From Sphingomonas sp. (lineage in GTDB: Bacteria > Pseudomonadota > Alphaproteobacteria > Sphingomonadales > Sphingomonadaceae), in NCBI RefSeq assembly GCF_030145815.1, contig NZ_JAIXHL010000018.1, forward strand, positions 1-64,000: a stretch of DNA of 64,000 bases. Direction: 5' to 3'. The notes under the pieces were generated by a model. It saw only the letters and a list, made by a program, of their open reading frames with translations. It searched no databases and was not told the DNA's origin. This document shows, piece after piece, positions 27,755 to 36,028 of the stretch (position 1 is the first letter of the stretch; each line of letters opens with the position of its first letter). Both the position numbers and the translations under genes were made by a program.

Positions 27755-28693
27755 ATGAAGTTCTTCGCGTATATTGTGTCGGCCATCGCGTTTCTCGCGA
27801 TTTCGCCCGTCAATGCTCAGCAACGTGCCGTGCCGCAGGCGCAGGTGCGCAAGCCGATCGTCGGCGTGAAGGAAATGAAGGATCTGGCCAATACCGGTCA
27901 GTCCGAAGCCTTTTCGACGATGATCCTCACCGCGATCACAAACGGGAACCGCTTTCGCGTGATCGAGCGCCAGCTCGGCAATCTCGCCGATGAGCGGGCC
28001 CTGCAGAAGAGCGGGGCAGTGACCAGCCGCAATCCGGGCCAGCGCGCGCTGGCCGAGGGTGTGGATTTCCTGATCTACGGCACCATCACTCAGGGCCAGA
28101 CCAAGACCAAGGCCGATGTCGGCAGCACGCTCGGCATGGCGGTGCTCGGCGGCTTTCTCGGCGCGCGTAACACGCCGACCTGTGCGATTGCGATCGCCAG
28201 CCTCGAGATCGACATCCGCATCGTCGACACCGGCACCGGCCAGGTGCGCTGGGCCGATACGATCCGCCATGACCAGCGGTCGGGCACGACCTGCGGCCCC
28301 AATGGCACCATCGACTATATGTCGCTGTTCCGCACCGCAGCGCAGAAGATTTCGAGCGGCCTGACCCTCGCGCTCTATCCCATGAAGGTGGCGGGCGTGC
28401 AGCCGGACGGGCTGGTCCTGCTCAACTATGGCGAGGATACGCTGAAGGTCGGCGACACGCTCAAGATCTTCAGCGACACGGGCGGTGCCTGCGCTGCGGT
28501 CGATCCGGACTCGGGTGAGTGTCTCTCCAAGGGTGAGGGGACCGAGATCGGCATGGTCCAGGTGACCGAAGTGATGCCGCGCTTCTCGCGCGCCCAGATG
28601 ATCACCCAGTTTGCCGCCGCGCCAGCGACCGGATCGGTCGCGCGCTTTGCGCCACCGCCGCCGCCGCCGTCCAAGAAGAAGGGTCGCCGCTGA
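27755..28693 (+). CDS. CsgG-family exported protein
   Basis: A 312-residue protein with a signal peptide (FAYIVSAIAFLAISPVNAQ). The CsgG-like core includes IVGVKEMKD, TMILTAITNGNRFRVIERQ, and GVDFLIYGTITQGQTKT, followed by SLEIDIRIVDTGTGQVRWAD. A separate C-terminal domain (VAGVQPDGLVLLNYGEDTL to about residue 295) resembles a small beta barrel, and the tail is Pro/Lys-rich. The next protein shares this C-terminal pattern. Its stop overlaps the next start (TGATG), so the two are one operon. Confidence 0.75.
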   Translation: MKFFAYIVSAIAFLAISPVNAQQRAVPQAQVRKPIVGVKEMKDLANTGQSEAFSTMILTAITNGNRFRVIERQLGNLADERALQKSGAVTSRNPGQRALAEGVDFLIYGTITQGQTKTKADVGSTLGMAVLGGFLGARNTPTCAIAIASLEIDIRIVDTGTGQVRWADTIRHDQRSGTTCGPNGTIDYMSLFRTAAQKISSGLTLALYPMKVAGVQPDGLVLLNYGEDTLKVGDTLKIFSDTGGACAAVDPDSGECLSKGEGTEIGMVQVTEVMPRFSRAQMITQFAAAPATGSVARFAPPPPPPSKKKGRR

Positions 28694-29625
28694 TGCGTAA
28701 CGTCTATCGCCTCGCTTTGCTGACGCCGCTGGCGCTGGTTTCGCTCGGAGCCCCGGATGCCAGCGCGCAGAGCGGCCTGATCCCTGTCGTCATCGGCAGC
28801 TTCACCACCGAGAAAAAGTGCACGCTCTATGCCGTGACCTCCGGGTCCGAAGCGGCTTATGGCCGCAGCAGCAGCGCCGGCTATGCCGGCTGGGGCGGCG
28901 CCGGCTATGCCAGCAGTGCGGCATTTGCCTATGCTCGCGCATGGCGGACCGAACTGGTGCGCGATTGCGTCAGCAACTTCTCGGCGCTGCGCCAGTCGAT
29001 GGAGGCGGCGATCGCCTCGTCGGGCAAGTTCCGCGTGGTCCGGGCCGGTACGCCCGGCGCCTATACGCTAACCGGCGCGATGTCGGAGGTTGGCGCGAGC
29101 GGCAGCAGCGTCTCGACGCCGGACATGGATCAGAAGCGGATCGACGCGAAGATCAGCGTGCAGTTCTCGCTGAAGGATGCTCGCGGCCGCGCGATCCATG
29201 GCAACATGATCACCAAAACGATCGAGATTGGCTCCACCACGGCTGGCGAAACGACCACCGCGGTCACCGCCGACACCGGCCGCACCATCTACACCCAGCT
29301 GCAGCGTGAGGTCGCCTTCGCGGTTGCGCGCTCGGCGGCGTTCAAGCTGGTCCCGCTGCGCGTCGACGAAGTGACCGACCGCCGGGTCAAGCTCAACTAT
29401 GGCACGCCGTTGCTGACCCGCGGCGCGGTCGTCCTGCTCGAAGGGCCGGGCGGTGAAGAGATCAAGTGCACGATCGGCCTGGCTGGCAACGGCTATGCCT
29501 GGGCCGAAACGCGCGGCACCGGCGATATCGGCGGCGTCGAGCCGGGCAGCGTCGCGGTGTATGCCGAAGCGGATAGCCCGGAGGCGAACAGCCCAACCTT
29601 CGAACGGGTCGATCTGCCCTTCTAA
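28693..29625 (+). CDS. Exported protein related to the preceding CsgG-like protein
   Basis: A 310-residue protein with a signal peptide ending near ASAQS. A Gly/Ser/Tyr/Ala-rich stretch at about 55-80 (SSSAGYAGWGGAGYASSAAF) precedes a CsgG-like alpha/beta domain (LRQSMEAAIASSGKFRVVRA, KISVQFSLKDARGRA). The C-terminal part (VDEVTDRRVKLNYGTPLL, RGAVVLLEGPGG) parallels the previous protein's NYG...LKVGDTLKI region, suggesting paralogy. Translationally coupled to it. Function unknown; possibly part of an outer-membrane export or envelope complex. Confidence 0.68.
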   Translation: MRNVYRLALLTPLALVSLGAPDASAQSGLIPVVIGSFTTEKKCTLYAVTSGSEAAYGRSSSAGYAGWGGAGYASSAAFAYARAWRTELVRDCVSNFSALRQSMEAAIASSGKFRVVRAGTPGAYTLTGAMSEVGASGSSVSTPDMDQKRIDAKISVQFSLKDARGRAIHGNMITKTIEIGSTTAGETTTAVTADTGRTIYTQLQREVAFAVARSAAFKLVPLRVDEVTDRRVKLNYGTPLLTRGAVVLLEGPGGEEIKCTIGLAGNGYAWAETRGTGDIGGVEPGSVAVYAEADSPEANSPTFERVDLPF

Positions 29626-29660
29626 TACCGCTCGGTAAGGCAAATGCGGATCGCGGACGA

Positions 29661-30128
29661 TCAGGGGGCGATCGTCACGCGATCCGTTTTGCCATCGGCA
29701 ACCGTCCACACGTCACCGAAATCCTCGTGCTTGAGGTCGGCTGGACGCGCGCCGCCCAGCTGCGCGACGATATCGGGAACGGTATTGCTGTGCCCGACGA
29801 TCAGCACCGGGCAGGGCGATGCCTTGGCGCGGGCGACCACGCCGGCGGTATCGGCGGCGTCATAGCTTTGCAGCGCGATGCCCCGGCTGGCGGCGAGCGG
29901 AGCGACGGTCTGTCGCGTGCGCTGATACTGCGTCACCAGAATCGCGCACAACCGCTTCCCCCGAAACCAGCGCGCCAGCGCCTCGGCCCGGGCCGCGCCT
30001 TGGGGTAGCAGGTTCGGGTCCTTCTCCCCCTTCGGCGTATCGAAATGGCGGACGACATAGGTCGTCGGCTCCGCCGCTGCTGCGGGGAGCGCGAGCGAAC
30101 AGGCAAGGGCAAGGAGAATGGCGCGCAT
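29661..30128 (-). CDS. Secreted histidine phosphatase family protein
   Basis: A 155-residue protein with a signal peptide (MRAILLALACSLALPAAAAE). The phosphoglycerate mutase-like active site is a variant RHFDTP (usual RHGET) with the phosphorylated histidine, and the second histidine is in IVGHSNTVPDI. The internal R of QYQRTRQTV matches the family. The ATG at 30128 is preferred over an ATG at 30149 because it begins the signal peptide. Periplasmic phosphatase of unknown substrate. Confidence 0.82.
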   Translation of the reverse strand: MRAILLALACSLALPAAAAEPTTYVVRHFDTPKGEKDPNLLPQGAARAEALARWFRGKRLCAILVTQYQRTRQTVAPLAASRGIALQSYDAADTAGVVARAKASPCPVLIVGHSNTVPDIVAQLGGARPADLKHEDFGDVWTVADGKTDRVTIAP

Positions 30129-30232
30129 GCCGACAGGCTGGCGCTCCAACCTGGGCGTTGCAAGCGGATTCGGCGGCTGGCGTCGGCGCGTCCGGCTGGC
30201 TAGGCTGCATGCCGCCTTGGGGGAGTGAAGCC

Positions 30233-32554
30233 TTGGCCGAACCGTTTACGCTTGCCTATGTCGCTGCCATTTGCGTCTCGGGGCTGATCGGCAATCGCGC
30301 CGATGCCACGGCGGTCGCCGGCTCGCGCAAGCTGCTGCGCGTGCTGGCGGAAACCCAGACCCCGCAAAATCATGACGTGCTGCGCGCCACCCATGACGCC
30401 TGGCTTAAATCGGTTCAGGTCATGGCGCGCCTGGCCGAGGGGGCGACCACCCGGTTCGACGATCACCCAGCGCTGGCGGCGCTGAAAAAGGCCGTTCGCG
30501 ATCCGGCGCTGACCGAATTCCGCTTCGATGGCGGCAATTTCTCCGACGCGGAACTGGAGCGGCTGGTCCGGGACATCTATCGGGCGGATGCCGATCCCGA
30601 TGCAGTGGCGGTGGAGGCGGTGATCGCTCGGGTTGAGGGCGTGATGGGCCAACCCCTCACCGAAGGCCTGCGCGCCGTGTTCCGCACCGGCCACGCCGGC
30701 AAGCGCGGCTGGGCGGCGACGTTCCAGCTATTCTTTGCGCAGGCGGTCAAGGACAATGACCCCGCATTCCGCATCCTGACGTTCGAGCGGCTGAACGAGG
30801 TGGTCGCGTTTGCCGGGGCACAGGCGGCGGCGCTGGTGGGGCTGGAGCACGACCTCAACAGCTTTCGCGCCGAGATGCACGATCGCTTTGATGCTGTGAA
30901 CGCAAAACTGGATGCGGTCACCGCGATTCTTGACCAGGTCCGCGCCCATCAGGGGACGGGCAAGCCGGCGTCGATCGAACTGCTGCGCGCGCTGGCACAG
31001 GGCTATGCGGAACAGCATCACGCCGACGATCTGGAAGGGCTGCAATCCTATCTGCACGCCAAGATCGACCAGTGGCGCGACTATCGCGCGCGGATCGAGG
31101 AACTTGAGGCAGAGGGCAACCGCGACGCCGCGCTACTCGCCGACGCAAAGGCGGCCACCGATCGGGGCGATTTCGCAACCGCCGACGCCCTGCTGGCCGA
31201 CGCCGTCGACGCGCTGGACGAGAAAATCGCCCCCCTGCTGATCGCCAAATCCGCCCGAATTGCGCTGCGCGGCGAGAATGCGCGGGTGGCGGGTGATTAT
31301 GCGACCGCTGTGCGATTCCATGACGAGGCAGCCGCGATTTTGCCGCCGCAGGCTCAGGATGAGCGATTGATTCAGCTATGGCAGGCCGCCGATACTCAGC
31401 AGGAATGGGGCGAAAGATTCGGCGATCCCGCGCTGTTGCCCGAAGCTATACGGCGACGGCGGAGTATTGTTGAGGCGTGTCCTCGCGGCCATGACCGTGA
31501 CAATTGGGCTAGCGCGCAGGACAATCTAGGCAACGCACTCTCGATGCTGGGCGAATGAGAAAGCGGGACGGCGCGACTTGAGGAGGCAGTCAAGATTTAT
31601 CGGCTGGCTCTGGAGGAACGAACGCGTGAAAACGCACCGCTCAGCTGGGCAGCGACACAAAATAACCTGGCTAATGCGCTACAGGGGCTGGGTAAACGGG
31701 AGGGTGGCGCGGCACGGCTGGAGGAGGCGGTGGCTGCCTATCGTCTGGCGCTGGAGGAGCGGACGCGCGAGCGTGATCCACTCGACTGGGCCTCGACGCA
31801 AAATAATCTGGGTAATGCGCTTCAAGCGCTAGGTGAGCGGGAAAATGGGCCGGTGCGACTAGAAGAGGCGGTAGCAGCCTATAGTCTTGCGCTTGAGGAA
31901 AGAACGCGTGAACGCGTACCGCTAGACTGGGCAATGACATTAAATAATCTGGGGAATGCACTGGGGATACTGGGCGAACGGGAAAGTGGGACGGCGCGGC
32001 TAGAGATGGCAGTGATTGCCTATCGTCTTGCGCTGGAGGAGTGGACGCGCAAACGAGTTCCTCTCGATTGGGCGATGATTCAACATAATCTGGGCAACGC
32101 GCTTCAAGCGCTGGGCGAAAGAGAGAGCGGGACGGCAAGGCTCAACGATGCGGTGGCGGCGTATCGTCTAGCGCTCGGTGAACGGACGCGTGATCGGGTT
32201 CCGTTCAAGTGGGCGATGACGCAGAATAGCTTGGGCAACGCTCTTTTGAAGCTTGGCTTAAGAAATAGAGGGTCGGCGTGGCTTGAGGAGGCGGCGGCGG
32301 CCTATCGTCTGGCGCTGGCAGAGAGAACTCTGGAGCAGGCACCACTAGACTGGGCAGTAACCACCCTATCATTTTGCCTTGCTCTTGCGTTTTTGACGGA
32401 ATGCCGCAGCCAATCTGTTGATCTAAGCGCTTTGACCGTCCAAGCAAAATCCGCCCGCGCGGTTTTGATAAAGGGCGGCCATGATGTCTTGGCTTCCTAT
32501 GCCAACCACGTCATCGCCGAAATCGACCGCATCATCGCCGCGCAGTCCCACTGA
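30233..32554 (+). pseudogene. Large TPR-repeat protein gene interrupted by one in-frame stop
   Basis: The frame runs from TTG at 30233 (GGGAG seven bases upstream; in-frame ATG at 30209 as alternative) to 32554, about 773 residues, broken only by TGA at 31556-31558. The stop sits at the arginine position of a repeat reading LGER-E-SGTARLEEAV, where the other copies have CGG or AGA. One substitution (AGA or CGA to TGA) explains it. The N-terminal 390 residues are helical with a coiled-coil-like middle (RIEELEAEGNRDAALLADAK); the C-terminal half is tandem TPR-like units. Without readthrough the product ends after the first unit. A sequencing error is also possible. Function unknown. Confidence 0.8.
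31406..32392 (+). repeat. Seven tandem 141-bp (47-residue) TPR-like units
   Basis: Units begin at 31406, 31547, 31688, 31829, 31970, 32111 and 32252, exactly 141 bases apart. The consensus is about LGERESGTARLEEAV, then AAYRLALEERTRE, then PLDWAMTQNNLGNAL. The first and last are the most divergent. Synonymous differences between units show they are not very recent copies. The region is less GC-rich than its flanks. Confidence 0.92.
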
Positions 32555-32597
32555 TCCCCCTTCGCAAGCCCGTCGCCCCCTGCTACGCGCGCGGGTT

Positions 32598-34406
32598 ATG
32601 GCAACCGACATTTCCCGTATCCGCAATTTTTCGATCATCGCGCATATCGACCATGGCAAGTCGACCCTGGCCGATCGCCTCATCCAACGCACCGGCGGTC
32701 TGACCGCGCGTGAGATGTCCGAGCAGGTGCTCGACAATATGGAGATCGAGAAGGAGCGCGGCATCACGATCAAGGCGCAGACCGTGCGCCTCGACTGGAA
32801 GGCGGCCGACGGCAAGGACTATGTCCTCAACCTGATGGACACGCCGGGCCATGTCGACTTCGCCTATGAAGTGAGCCGGTCGCTGGCCGCGTGCGAGGGC
32901 GCGCTGCTGGTGGTCGACGCGGCGCAGGGCGTCGAGGCGCAGACGCTCGCCAACGTCTATCAGTCGATCGAGCACGACCATGAAATCGTGCCGGTCATCA
33001 ACAAGATCGACCTGCCCAGCGCCGAACCCGAAAAGGTCCGCAACGAGATCGAGGAAGTGATCGGCATCGACGCGTCGGGCGCGGTGCTCGCCTCGGCCAA
33101 GTCGGGCATCGGCATCGACGAAATCCTGAACGCCGTGTGCGAGCGCATCCCCTCGCCTAAGGGCGATCCCGACGCGCCCTTGAAGGCGATGCTGGTCGAC
33201 AGCTGGTATGACCCCTATCTCGGCGTCGTCATCCTGATCCGCGTCATCGACGGCACGATCAAAAAGGGCCAGCAGGTCAAGTTCATGCAGAGTGGCACCA
33301 CGCATCTGGTGGATCGCGTCGGCTGTTTCCGGCCCAAGATCGAGCAGCTCGCCGACCTCGGCCCCGGCGAGATCGGCTTCATCACCGCACAGATCAAGGA
33401 AGTGGCGCAGGCACGCGTCGGCGACACGCTGACCGATGCCAAGCGCCCCGCCACCGAAGCACTGCCGGGCTTCAAGGAAGTCCAGTCGGTGGTGTTCTGC
33501 GGCCTGTTCCCGGTCGACGCCAACGACTTCGAGAAATTGCGGGAGAGCATCAGCAAGCTGCGCCTCAACGACGCCAGCTTCTCCTTCGAGATGGAAACCA
33601 GCGCCGCGCTCGGCTTCGGTTTCCGCTGCGGCTTCCTTGGCCTCTTGCATCTGGAGATCATCCAGGAACGGCTGATGCGCGAGTACGATCTCGACCTCAT
33701 CACCACCGCGCCGTCGGTGGTGTACCAGATCGAGCTGACCCATGGCGGCGGCCATATCGAGCTGCACAACCCCGCCGACATGCCCGATCCCAACAAGATC
33801 GAGAGCATCGCCGAACCGTGGATTCAGGCGGTGATCTATGTCCCCGACGAATATCTCGGGTCGATCCTGAAACTGTGTCAGGACCGCCGCGGCATCCAGA
33901 AGAACCTGACCTATGTCGGCGGCCGCGCGCAGGTGACCTACGAACTGCCGCTCAACGAAGTCGTGTTCGATTTCTACGATCGCCTCAAATCGCTGTCGAA
34001 GGGCTATGCCAGCTTCGACTATGAGCAGATCGGCTATCGCGAGGGCGATCTGGTCAAGATGGGCATCCTCGTCAACGAAGAGCCGGTCGACGCGCTCAGC
34101 ATGATCGTCCACCGCTCCACCGCCGAAGCGCGCGGGCGCGGCATGTGCGAGCGCTTGAAGGAACTGATCCCGCGCCATCTGTTCAAGATCCCGATCCAGG
34201 CCGCAATCGGCGGCAAGGTGATCGCGCGCGAAACGATCAGCGCGATGCGCAAGGACGTGACCGCCAAATGCTATGGCGGCGACGCCACCCGCAAGCGCAA
34301 GCTGCTGGACAAGCAGAAAAAGGGCAAGGCGAAGATGCGCGAGTACGGCTCGGTCAGCATCCCGCAGGAAGCCTTCATCGCCGCGCTGCGGATGGGCGAG
34401 GAATAA
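32598..34406 (+). CDS. lepA: Elongation factor 4 (LepA)
   Basis: A 602-residue translational GTPase. The G1 motif is AHIDHGKST, switch region [11 protein letters not shown]3 DTPGHVDF and G4 NKIDLPSA. Domains II and III (EF-G-like) follow, and the C-terminal LepA-specific domain begins near [14 protein letters not shown]; the end is [11 protein letters not shown] and further. ATG at 32598 begins [20 protein letters not shown]. It lies 43 bases after the broken TPR gene, with a terminator following. Confidence 0.97.
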   Translation: MATDISRIRNFSIIAHIDHGKSTLADRLIQRTGGLTAREMSEQVLDNMEIEKERGITIKAQTVRLDWKAADGKDYVLNLMDTPGHVDFAYEVSRSLAACEGALLVVDAAQGVEAQTLANVYQSIEHDHEIVPVINKIDLPSAEPEKVRNEIEEVIGIDASGAVLASAKSGIGIDEILNAVCERIPSPKGDPDAPLKAMLVDSWYDPYLGVVILIRVIDGTIKKGQQVKFMQSGTTHLVDRVGCFRPKIEQLADLGPGEIGFITAQIKEVAQARVGDTLTDAKRPATEALPGFKEVQSVVFCGLFPVDANDFEKLRESISKLRLNDASFSFEMETSAALGFGFRCGFLGLLHLEIIQERLMREYDLDLITTAPSVVYQIELTHGGGHIELHNPADMPDPNKIESIAEPWIQAVIYVPDEYLGSILKLCQDRRGIQKNLTYVGGRAQVTYELPLNEVVFDFYDRLKSLSKGYASFDYEQIGYREGDLVKMGILVNEEPVDALSMIVHRSTAEARGRGMCERLKELIPRHLFKIPIQAAIGGKVIARETISAMRKDVTAKCYGGDATRKRKLLDKQKKGKAKMREYGSVSIPQEAFIAALRMGEE

Positions 34407-34412
34407 GAAAAT

Positions 34413-34447
34413 GGGCCACCCGGCAATGCGTCGGGCGGCCCTTTCTC
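34413..34447. terminator. Terminator hairpin between lepA and the glucanase gene
   Basis: Arms GGGCCACCCG (34413-34422) and CGGGCGGCCC (34432-34441) pair with one mismatch and are followed by TTTCTCT. It sits between converging genes; the T-rich tail favours lepA. Confidence 0.75.
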
Positions 34448-34457
34448 TATCCGGTGG

Positions 34458-35954
34458 TCACTTCCCGGCCGGTCGCTCCAGCCACCCGCCCCTGAACCCC
34501 GCACGCTCCAGCCCGCGGCGGATATGCGGGTTCTTGCGCATTGTCTTCCACACCAGGCCGCTGCGGTGGTTCTCCAGCATCGCCAGGATCGGTCCCTGAT
34601 CGATGCCCAGATAATCGCGGGCGAACCAGCCATGCTTCGCATCGACCACGCCATCGCGGCTGCCGACATCGGTGAAGGTATAGCTCGGGTTGAATGCGTC
34701 CTTGAAGCCGTAACGCTGATACAGCTTGTCGCCATATTTCGCACGCATCGCCATCAGCGCGGGGAGGGCGATTTCGGGCGCAAACGCGACCGATCCGCCC
34801 GCCGCCGTCGGCACGATCGTGCCATCATCGACGATGCGATAGCTGCTCACGCCACGTGCGGAATAGCCCTGAAACTCACGCGGCTCGCCATTGACGACCC
34901 GCCCATTGGCCGCGCCTCCGGGACCGTCCGACGCGGTCCAGCCCCAGATATCGCCCGAATATCCGGTCCATTTACCCGGATTGTCGACGCCATAGGCGCG
35001 CTGGGCCAGCGTCGCGCGGCGGCTATTCTCGAAATAATCGATGCCCTTGCCGGCCATGAACGCATCCTGGATGCCGCGGAAATCGACCCACACATGGCTG
35101 TACTGGTGGCCGAACAGCGGCTCGAACTGCAGATGCTCCTGCCCGTAATAGGTGCCCCAGCTCTTGCCGAGCTTGCCCGACCAGCCGGTGTCCCACGCGT
35201 CCTTGCCTACGGCATGCGTCGGCGACCCGAGCGCGAGGATATAGACCAGCATCCCCTCGTCATAGCCGACCCAGTCATGCGTCCCGAAATCGCCGCCGTT
35301 GCCGCGCTCGGGATACCATCCCATCGCGATCGCCTTGCCGCCTTTGCTGTTCGCCGAGGGGATTGTGCTGCGCTCGCGCTGAACAAAGGTCCAGTCGACG
35401 CGGCCATAAATCTTCTCTGCCAGATCGCGGATCGCCGCCTCGGTCGGATTGTCGCGGTCGAAATAGCTTTGCGCGAACAGCACGCCGCCCAGCAGCAGCG
35501 TGGTGTCGACCGTCGACAGCTCGGTATTGCGATAGCGCGTGCCGTCGCCATTCTTCAGGAAATGGTAGAAGAAACCCTTATGCCCCGCGGTGCCGCTGAC
35601 CGCCGGGCCCTGCGGCGCGTTCCAGTAGAATTCCATGCACTTGCGCGTCCGCTCTGCGGCGGCCTCGCGCGTCACATAGCCGCGCTCGGCGCCAATGCCG
35701 TACGCGGTCAGCGCAAAGCCCGTCGCGGCGATGCTGGAAAAGGGGTTGGACGGCCAGCGGTCCGGCGCGAGGCAGGTCTCGACGCTGGTCGTCTCCCAGA
35801 AATAGTCGAAGGTGCGGCGCGAGAGATCCTCGGCAAACGCCGCCTGACCGGCGACGGGCGCGGGGGCAGGGGGGCTGACCGCTGCCGGCGTGGTCGAACA
35901 GGCGGCCGCAAGTGGCAGCATGGCAAGGCCGAGCGAAGGCAGGCGAAAGCCCAT
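34458..35954 (-). CDS. Glucoamylase-family (GH144-like) secreted lipoprotein
   Basis: A 498-residue lipoprotein: signal with lipobox LAAAC near residue 19, then a Pro/Ala-rich linker and a large (alpha/alpha)6-type glycoside hydrolase domain of the glucoamylase (PF10091) family, to which CAZy family GH144 endo-beta-1,2-glucanases belong. Recognisable stretches are RTFDYFWETTS, SIAATGFALTAYGIG, GFFYHFLK, TVDTTLLLGGVL, and EHLQFEPLFGHQYSHVWVDF. It lies downstream of a TonB-dependent receptor on the same strand, past a strong terminator, so it is probably part of the same glucan-uptake unit. GGAG precedes the ATG. Confidence 0.85.
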   Translation of the reverse strand: MGFRLPSLGLAMLPLAAACSTTPAAVSPPAPAPVAGQAAFAEDLSRRTFDYFWETTSVETCLAPDRWPSNPFSSIAATGFALTAYGIGAERGYVTREAAAERTRKCMEFYWNAPQGPAVSGTAGHKGFFYHFLKNGDGTRYRNTELSTVDTTLLLGGVLFAQSYFDRDNPTEAAIRDLAEKIYGRVDWTFVQRERSTIPSANSKGGKAIAMGWYPERGNGGDFGTHDWVGYDEGMLVYILALGSPTHAVGKDAWDTGWSGKLGKSWGTYYGQEHLQFEPLFGHQYSHVWVDFRGIQDAFMAGKGIDYFENSRRATLAQRAYGVDNPGKWTGYSGDIWGWTASDGPGGAANGRVVNGEPREFQGYSARGVSSYRIVDDGTIVPTAAGGSVAFAPEIALPALMAMRAKYGDKLYQRYGFKDAFNPSYTFTDVGSRDGVVDAKHGWFARDYLGIDQGPILAMLENHRSGLVWKTMRKNPHIRRGLERAGFRGGWLERPAGK

Positions 35955-35973
35955 GGGATACTCCTTTACACAT

Positions 35974-36012
35974 AAAAAAAGGCGCGCGGACGGGGGAATC
36001 CGTCCGCGCGCC
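35974..36012 (-). terminator. Strong intrinsic terminator between receptor and glucanase genes
   Basis: A perfect 12-bp stem (GGCGCGCGGACG at 35981-35992 with its complement at 36001-36012) and an 8-base loop. On the minus strand it is followed by seven T residues. It lies between the receptor stop and the glucanase ribosome-binding site. Confidence 0.93.
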
Positions 36013-36028
36013 GTAACCGAAACCGGGA

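Noticed and set aside
32583..34178. Minus-strand frame of about 530 codons over lepA
   Set aside because: lepA on the plus strand has all GTPase motifs; the antisense product is low-complexity and lacks motifs.
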